Shown here piece after piece: positions 35,201 through 44,200 of a stretch of DNA of 64,000 bases. The stretch is from positions 39,297,591 to 39,361,590 of the forward strand of contig OY759263.1 in assembly GCA_963662155.1 (NCBI GenBank). Direction: 5' to 3'. How positions within the stretch are numbered: the stretch's first letter is position 1; each line of letters starts with the position of its first letter. Below the pieces are notes generated by a model. The model was not told the DNA's origin. It saw only the letters and a list, made by a program, of their open reading frames with translations, and ran no database searches. This DNA is from Lamellibrachia columna. Taxonomy: Eukaryota > Annelida > Polychaeta > Sabellida > Siboglinidae. Both the position numbers and the translations under genes were made by a program.

Positions 35201-38200
35201 GGATGTACCACTAACACTGGGTGTGTTACTGGCATTAGATCTAGGATGTACCACTAACACTGGGTGTGTTACTGGCGGTAGATATAGGATGTACCACTAA
35301 CACTGGGTGTGTTACTGGTGATACAGATGCAACATGTTGGGTCAGTTATTTTGCAGTGAAGGTGAATGCTTAACTTGTGCAAGGTGTGTTATTGGCAGAA
35401 GGGATAGTTCCCCTCTGCTGGGAATGTGTTATTGGCAGAAGTGTGTTGTCACCTGTGTTGGGTGCTGACGAGGCAGAGGAGCAGCTGATAGCATGTACGG
35501 AGCCCGTGCTGCCGGAGCGGGAGAAGGAGAAACGGGAGTTGCCCGTTGGACTGTGCTGCGGCTGCTGCTCCATCTTCAGTTCCTCATTCACAGCCTCCAT
35601 GATGTCTGCAGTAGAAAGATCACTACTATAACACATGGCAATACAACCTCACCACAACACACAACCTCATTACTAGAACACACACCAGTACAACCTTGCT
35701 ATAACACACACCAGTACAACCTTGCTATAACACAGAGCAGTACAACCTTGCTATAACACAGAGCAGTACAACCTTGCTATAACACACAGCAGTACAACCT
35801 TGCTATAACACACAGCAGTACAACCTCACTACTAGAACACACAGCAGTACAACCTCACTACTAGAACACACAGCAGTACAATCTCACTACCAGAACACAT
35901 GGCAGTACAACCTCACTACAACACACAGCAGTACAACCTCACTATAACACAGAGCAGTGCAACCTCACTACAACACACAGCAGTATAACCTCACTATGAC
36001 ACACGGCAGGTCAACCTCACTACAACACACAGCAATACAACCTTACAACAGCATTCTATATCACAACACACATCAGTACAACCTCACTACAGCATTCAGC
36101 CACAAAAGACAAGCAAGACAATAATTTAACATTTAACTGTCATGACATAACCAATTAAACAATTATTTAATAAGACTTAAGATTGCCACCCAAAGCGATG
36201 CGCTCCAGATGACAAGTGAATAAGGAAGCCATTGGCTTATTGAGAGTCCAACAATGTTTTCATTCATGTGTAGCCCACCTTTATCAGATATATTTGTCAG
36301 TTTTATTTTTAAACATATTCACACTACCAGCACTAACATAATCAGTAGATAATTTGTTCCATTCATTTATCGTCCTCTGGGAGAATGCATACTTTCTCAT
36401 ATCCAATATGCACTGTTCTTTTACTAATACAACTTTATGCCCTCTAGTTCTACTGCCTACTTTGAAGATGAAGTTTGAAGAAAACATTTATATCAATATC
36501 TTCATATCTATTCTACATTTTTGAAACTTATATTTGGTCTCCAATTAATCTCCTGGTCTATAATGTTGTCAAACCACACTCCATTAGGCACTTTTGTAAG
36601 TTGTTCTTCTTTGTATTCTTTCTAGCTTATCTGTCCTTTCATTTGTATGATGTCATGTAACCATACTTAAGTTCAGCCCATAGATGGTAACTGACGATTG
36701 TACTTGAGACAATCTGTCAGAGTAAATCACAGCTTTTGGGAGATGCTACTCATTATGAACATGTTTCAACACAATGTAGAAGTACATAAAGAAACAACTA
36801 TAGTTGTTCAGATGGAATACCAATTTGCATTGATTTACTAATTGTTACAAGCCAACATGGTATTACCATCTGAAACTAACATAAAGAAACTACTATAGTT
36901 GTTGAGCAAACAGATTTGTTTGCCATGCAAATGAGCAACAAGTTAGTAGACACACAGACACAAATACACAGTTGTCTACAAGGCATATTACTTTACCATG
37001 TAAGTAGTACACTATCTAATATTGAACACATGCTTGACTACGTCATGGCAATACATGAGGCTAATATGAGGCCAAGCCGGTTCAAACAAAACATTTGGAA
37101 ACATTTAGATGTTATAATTTCTATAATATTATTACAGAAATCGTTATATTAGTGGTCACATTTTAATGCTAAGTTCTGGTATACCGGGTTTGGGGCTAAT
37201 CGCCGTGGTGTCCTACATGTTTACCCTAATGACAAGGAGGTGCATGGCCGTTTTTAAGTTGGTGGCGCGATTTGTCTGGTTAATTCCGATAATGAACCCC
37301 ATACCGCTTGGGGGTCCTGCAACAATTGGTTGCAGAAGCGGGATTTCGGTGAGTGGACTGCGTATTTAGAACTGTGAAAATGCAGAGATGCGCCGCTCCC
37401 CGGTGAGTGGATTGCGAATTTAGAACTGTGAAAATGCTGAGACGCGCCACTCCCCACAAGTCGCAGCAAGGAGAGCCATCAACACTGCCAGAAGCGGCAG
37501 TAATAGCCACTGACATGCAGGCGTTCGCCAACATGTTACAACAGACGCAGCTACAGCAGCGGCAGGTGAGACAAAAAGAACTGCAGCAGCTGCAGCAGCA
37601 GCAACAGCAGTTACAGCAGCAACAACTGGAGGCTGTCCAGGCACAGCAGACCACAGTGACAGCCAAAATCGACCAGCTCTAGCAGAAGCTGGAGGAAAGG
37701 ACATCGCAGCTGAAAGAGAAGACATCACAGCTCGCGGTGCAGGCGTCCCAACTGGAGAGTCGGCTCCAAAACTTGGAGGTTGAAGACCTCACCGAGATGT
37801 GCCAGTTATTGGGCATCCACAAGACGAGGACAACTGCTCTAGATCCGCAGTCTGACAGCATGGTGGAGCGGTACAATCAGACTTTAGGTTGGCAGCTTGC
37901 GATGTTCATTGGAGAAAACCAAAATACTTGGGACCAGAAGCTGCCACTGCTTCTGATGTCATATTGGTCAGCTGTGCATGACACCACTGGGTACATGCCG
38001 AGTATGCTGACATATGGACATGAGATTACAATGCCTGTTGACCTGGTATATGGGAACCCTGATGAAGAGCCGATGGAGTACTGCAGGTATGCGGCTGACC
38101 TCCGTGATTGGCTAGACTCCATCCACGAGTTTGCTCGCTCACTGGCCCAGCTGACATACAGCAGAGTGAAGCGCCACTACGATCTTCGTGCTGAAAGGAA

Positions 38201-41200
38201 TTGGTTCGACGTTGGCGATCCTGTATGGATGAACAATCCCCAGCAGAAGAAAGGCATGTATCCCAAGCTGGCGAAACAGTGGGTAGTGTAGTACGTGCTG
38301 GGACTGCAATGTGTTGTGGTGCATATGGTAGTGTAGTACATGCTGGGACTGCAATGTGTTGTGGTGCATATGGTAGTGTAGTACATGCTGGGACTGCAGT
38401 GTGTTGTGGTGCATATGGTAGAGTAGTACATGCTGGGACTGCAATGTGTTGGGGTGCATATGGTAGTGTAATACGTGCTGGGATTGCAATGTGTTGTGGT
38501 GCATATGGTAGTGTAGTACGTGCTGGGATTGCAATGTGTTGTGGTGCATATGGTAGTGTAGTACATGCTGGGACTGCAGTGTGTTGTGGTGCATATGGTA
38601 GTGTAGTACATGCTGGGACTGCAATGTGTTGTGGTGCATATGGTAGTATAGTACATGCTGGGATTGCAATGTGTTGTGGTGCATATGGTAGTGTAGTACG
38701 TGCTGGGACTGCAGTGTGTTGTGGTGCATATGGTAGTGTAGTACATGCTGGGACTGCAATGTGTTGTGGTGCATATGGTAGTGTAGTACGTGCTGGGATT
38801 GCAGTGTGTTGTGGTGCATATGGTAGTGTAGTACATGCTGGTACTGCAGTGTGTTGTGGTGCATATGGTAGTGTAATACGTGCTGGGATTGCAGTGTGTT
38901 GTGGTGCATATGGTAGTGTAGTACGTGCTGGGACTGCAGTGTGTTGTGGTGCATATGGTAGTGTAATACGTGCTGGGATTGCAGTGTATTGTGGTGCATA
39001 TGGTAGTGTAATACGTGCTGGGATTGCAGTGTGTTGTGGTGCATATGGTAGTGTAGTACGTGCTGGGATTGCAATGTGTTGTGGTGCATACGGTAGTGTA
39101 GTACGTGCTGGGATTGCAATGTGTTGTGGTGCATATGGTAGTGTAGTACGTGCTGGGACTGCAGTGTGTTGTGGTGCATATGGTAGTGTAGTACATGCTG
39201 GGACTGCAGTATGTTGTGGTGCATATGGTAGTGTAGTACATGCTGGGATTGCAATGTGTTGTGGTGCATATTGTAGTGTAGTACATGCTGGGACTGCAGT
39301 GTGTTGTGGTGCATATGGTAGTGTAGTACATGCTGGGACTGCAATGTGTTGTGGTGCATATGGTAGTGTAGTACATGCTGGGATTGCAATGTGTTGTGGT
39401 GCATATGGTAGTGTAGTACATGCTGGGACTGCAGTGTGTTGTGGTGCATATGGTAGTGTAGTACATGCTGGGACTGCAATGTGTTGTGGTGCATATGGTA
39501 GTGTAGTACATGCTGGGATTGCAATGTGTTGTGGTGCATATGGTAGTGTAGTACATGCTGGGACTGCAGTGTGTTGTGGTGCATATGGTAGTGTAGTACA
39601 TGCTGGGATTGCAATGTGTTGTGGTGCATATGGTAGTGTAGTACGTGCTGGGACTGCAGTGTGTTGTGGTGCATATGGTAGTGTAGTACATGCTGGGACT
39701 GCAGTGTGTTGTGGTGCATATGGTAGTGTAGTACATGCTGGGACTGCAGTGTGTTGTGGTGCATATGGTAGTGTAGTACATGCTGGGATTGCAATGTGTT
39801 GTGGTGCATATGGTAGTGTAGTACATGCTGGGACTGCAGTGTGTTGTGGTGCATATGGTAGTGTAGTACATGCTGGGACTGCAGTGTGTTGTGGTGCATA
39901 TGGTAGTGTAGTACATGCTGGGACTGCAGTGTGTTGTGGTGCATATGGTAGTGTAGTACATGCTGGGATTGCAATGTGTTGTGGTGCATATGGTAGTGTA
40001 GTACGTGCTGGGACTGCAGTGTGTTGTGGTGCATATGGTAGTGTAGTACATGCTGGGACTGCAGTGTGTTGTGGTGCATATGGTAGTGTAGTATATGCTG
40101 GGACTGCAATGTGTTGTGGTGCATATGGTAGTGTAGTACATGCTGGGACTGCAGTGTGTTGTGGTGCATATGGTAGTGTAGTACATGCTGGGACTGCAGT
40201 GTGTTGTGGTGCATATGCCGTAAGTGGCCAGTGTTGAATTGGAGATGATGTAAATGGCCTGCATATGCAGAAGTAGCCTATGCGTTTGTTACAGAGAACA
40301 AGTCGTTGTAAGAGACACTGCGATTAATAGTGTATTGCTTTACATGAGGCATATATCGTGTTGTACTGCCTGGTTGGACTACATTGTAGGTAGACAGTCA
40401 ATGCCTGGTTGTAGATCGGTATAGAAAGTTAAGTTGTTTTCTTTAATTTAATAAGTGTCAATGTAAACTGCATAAATAACCAGGTACGGTTACCTCTGAG
40501 GAGGGAGTACTGTTACAGAAATCGTTATATTAGTGGTCACATTTTAACGCTAAGTTCTGGTATACCGGGTTCGGGATGATCCCCGTGGTGTCCTGCATGT
40601 TTACCCCAATGACAAGGAGGTGCATGGCCGTTTTTAAGTTGGAGCGATTTGTCTGGTTAATTCTGATAATGAACCCCATACGCTCGGGGGTCCTGCAACA
40701 ATATAAATCTTTAAACAAAATCTGAATTACATCTGTATGGTGATACACTGTATAACAAATGGGTGAAACCATGTGAAATACTGGGAATAATATGGTTCTA
40801 GATGGGATCATAAATTGGTATTATTTTGACAGATTTTGATTGATTGAAACAAAGAGTTTTAGATTGTTTAACTTGCAAAATACCTAGTTAGAAATTAGTT
40901 ACTTATTTGGTTTTCCTGGTTTACATGAACTCCTGTGTGATTTTGCCATAAGTAGTTATGTTTTATGGAGAATTATAATGGAACAGTGAAATAAATTTTG
41001 TATGTATCACACACTTGTCTTAGCACAAATATCAAACTGTAAGACTCTTCAAAAGAAAAGACATGCATGCATTAATAGTATATAATAAATACTACAACTG
41101 ACTGTATAGTATGTACTAATGTTTTATGATGTATGGTTTATCTTCAGCATATGTGCTTCCCATCGTCTACTATCATTTCTATCACAAAGTGCACGAGAAC

Positions 41201-44200
41201 AAGTTATCAAAGCACAGAAACAGGCTCAGATCATGCTCCGTGTCAGTCTACTCAGGAAGATATCCTTACTACGTAAGTTAGGTTAATGACAGAAGGCGCA
41301 GTCACATAACATGTTAATAATGTAATGCACAGAACAAAAAGGCAGTTATGTCATTATTCAAGTGGAGTATAAATTTGTTGTAAATAAACAAATTACAACA
41401 TGAAAACATTGCAGCACACAGAGTTTGTGAAGTGCAATTTTTATCACTTGGCAAGCAAACTGCAAGAAACATGAGTCAACAATTCCATGAAGGGTTTGTA
41501 GATATTGTAATGATTGAAAAGAAAATGTAGTACCTGTATCAAAGGCAGTAGCCAATGAATGTTCCACAAAATTACCACTACCATCCATCTGTAAGAGAAA
41601 CAATGCTTGAATATTTGAAACACACTACTATAGTACTAATTTACCTCCAAAATCACATTTACCATACATTTGGTGGCACTTTGTTGATAAACCAGTCAGT
41701 ATGCAAGGCTGACAAATTTTACAAGACACCATCCAAAACTACAAGCTCCAGATAGTATGTGGATAGAAGCTATGCATTTCAAGAACATCAATTATTTTTC
41801 ATTTGTATGTGGCCTATTTGTGTCAAATATTTGTCAATTATGTTTAGGCACATTTGCATTGATTGATTGATAATTTTATTTTCACATGGTAACATACATG
41901 CACCATTTACATATCAATCATACAATAGATATTTACATTTGTACATAGGAAAAAATAACATAAAATAAAATAGATAAAAACAGAAAATATTTAAAATGGT
42001 GGTGTAGCACTCAAATATTGTAGTGACTTCTTGAAACTTGCAACATACTGGCTGTTTTGTTTAATCAACTTAGCATTTATTAAATCAACATGTAATTCAT
42101 TCCAATCATTTAAAAATCATCATCCTCTTCAATCCAATTAAGATATTACTAAGTAATCATGGCAGATTTAGTATGTACATTAAAAATAAATTGTATCAGT
42201 AGAAGCAACATTAGCCACAATCTCTATTTTATTTAACAACCTAGGCCACATGTTCAGAAGTATTTATCACAACTGCAAAGTATCATATGATGTTAAATAA
42301 TTAAGTTCAGTTCTTATGCAAACACGTTATTGCCTAGATATCGAAATTGTATTTACTAATACCATAGTAGGGGAAGGCAGATTTAGTTGAGCCATTTTTC
42401 ATTCTTTTTGATGTCTAGGGCACAATCATAGTCATAAGACAAAATTGCTTTTACTCACATAAACTATGATTATTTGTAGATCGTTTTCTACCAAGATCAT
42501 ATATCTAGTATGCATAGATAATGATATGTAGCTGATTCAAATAGGGTTGGTAAGCTGACTCAACTAACACTTGGTGTGGGGTAAGTTGAGCCACAGTGTA
42601 GCGTAAGTTGTGTAAATGCTTTATTTGTATAATTTACGTAGGCCTTGTACTAAAATTTCATAACAATTCACCCAACACATCTACCCACTGGTTACAACAC
42701 ATCTCTAACAAGTCTACACGCTGAATTAATAAGTTTACACAATTAATGTAGGCTTAAAGACCACTCACAACCAGAAAATTGCTAATTTATTGCCTTGTAG
42801 CTATCCGATGTTCCGATTTGCTTTGGAAAATGGATTTCCTTATGTATTTTGGGGTCTCTGTTCTTTAACCGCTGCTCAACTAACCCTCCCTTGGGCAGCT
42901 CAACTAGCCCTGTTTTGACAATTAAACTTTTTTAATTAACGTCTCATTAATGCGCGAAATGATGTAAATAATCTTCTTCCCAGTGCATAGTTAAACCATT
43001 TGTAATTGCACAAATAATAAAGTCTGGTCACATGCATTGATAGTTTACATATCATCAGGCACCAAGTTTCGAAAAACACGTATTGCAATAACATGTTCAA
43101 TCACTGGGTGGTAATATCACTGGGTGGTAATATCACTGGGTGGTAATATCACTGGGTGGTAATATCACTGGGTGGTAATATCACTGGGTGGTAATATCAC
43201 TGGGTGGTAATATCACTGGGTGGTAATATCACTGGGTGGTAATATCACTGGGTGGTAATATCACTGGGTGGTAATACCACTGGGTGGTGCCATGTAACTG
43301 TTGCTGCTGTTTCCTGGGAAACATGGGTGGCTCAACTAACGCAGTGGCTCAACAAACACTGACTTCCCCTATAGTTTACATCATCACTAGAAAACTTAGA
43401 TTATGCAGACGACCTGGCAGTGTTAGCAATCAACCACCAAGACATACAGGAGAAGTCAAATAAGTTGAAGCGGCGCAGACAGAGAGTAGTCTACTAACCT
43501 CGGATTTAGCTTTACTGCATGGCTTCTGAAGCGAAGCAGACAGACAGTAGTCTACTAACCTTAGATTTAGTTTTACTGCATGGCTTCTGAAGCAAAGCAG
43601 ACAGACAGTAGTCTACTAACCTTGGATTTAGTCTTGCTCCAGGGCTTCTGAAGCATAGACAGACAGTATGAAGCCACAAATGTAGGAAATAAAGTCACCG
43701 AAAAAAAATTTATTTCAAGTTTCTGTGTCAACATTTTAGCAAACTGTCTAATTTTTTTATGACATTCAAATAATATCTTCATGATAACATTATGTGCTGT
43801 AGTTTTTAGCATTTAATTATACTAGTTTTTTTAGCAACAAAATGATACCTCATTCAAATTTGTTTGATAATTAGCAAACATTATTTTTTAAAGCACCCTT
43901 GTTATGAATAGCTCCAAATTGTGTACGCCGTGGAAGTTTATCATTGGTCACTCTTAGGGTTAAGATAATATTGTCTTTATATTTGTTAGACAATAAACTT
44001 TATTTATTTTGGAGCACATTTCTTCTGCTTCTTGATGCAAATGCGCATATCATGATGGTGTCACAAAATACACATGTAAAGAGGTTAGAGTCAGTTTTTA
44101 ATTTTAAGGAGAGAGATGACAGCTAGATAGGATTTTTTTATTTGCATAGTTAGTGCAATTTTTGTATGCCCCAACTGTAGAGTGGGTCTTACTGAGTAAA

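Larger units (their letters stand above)
37130..40700 (+). mobile_element. Gypsy-type LTR retrotransposon, internally deleted
   Basis: LTRs of about 195 bases at 37130-37324 and 40511-40700 share most of their sequence and end in gcctgcaaca-type CA. The right one starts TGTTACAG, the left TATTACAG. A 4-bp target duplication ATAT flanks the element (37126-37129 and 40701-40704). A primer-binding-site-like tggttgcagaagcgggat follows the left LTR (37327-37344); its complement ends in CCA, possibly a tRNA-Leu type. A purine tract (40498-40507) precedes the right LTR. Inside are a gag start, an integrase end and a 45-bp satellite. It lies in MLX intron 2, on the opposite strand. Confidence 0.9.

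Noticed and set aside
38139..40264. Three frames of about 680-695 codons
   Set aside because: The 45-bp satellite within the Gypsy element; open on both strands by periodicity.
41148..41272. Plus-strand stretch with acceptor (ttatcttcag) and donor (ctac|gtaagtt)
   Set aside because: All three frames are open but none matches a family, and no partner exons are seen in MLX intron 2.
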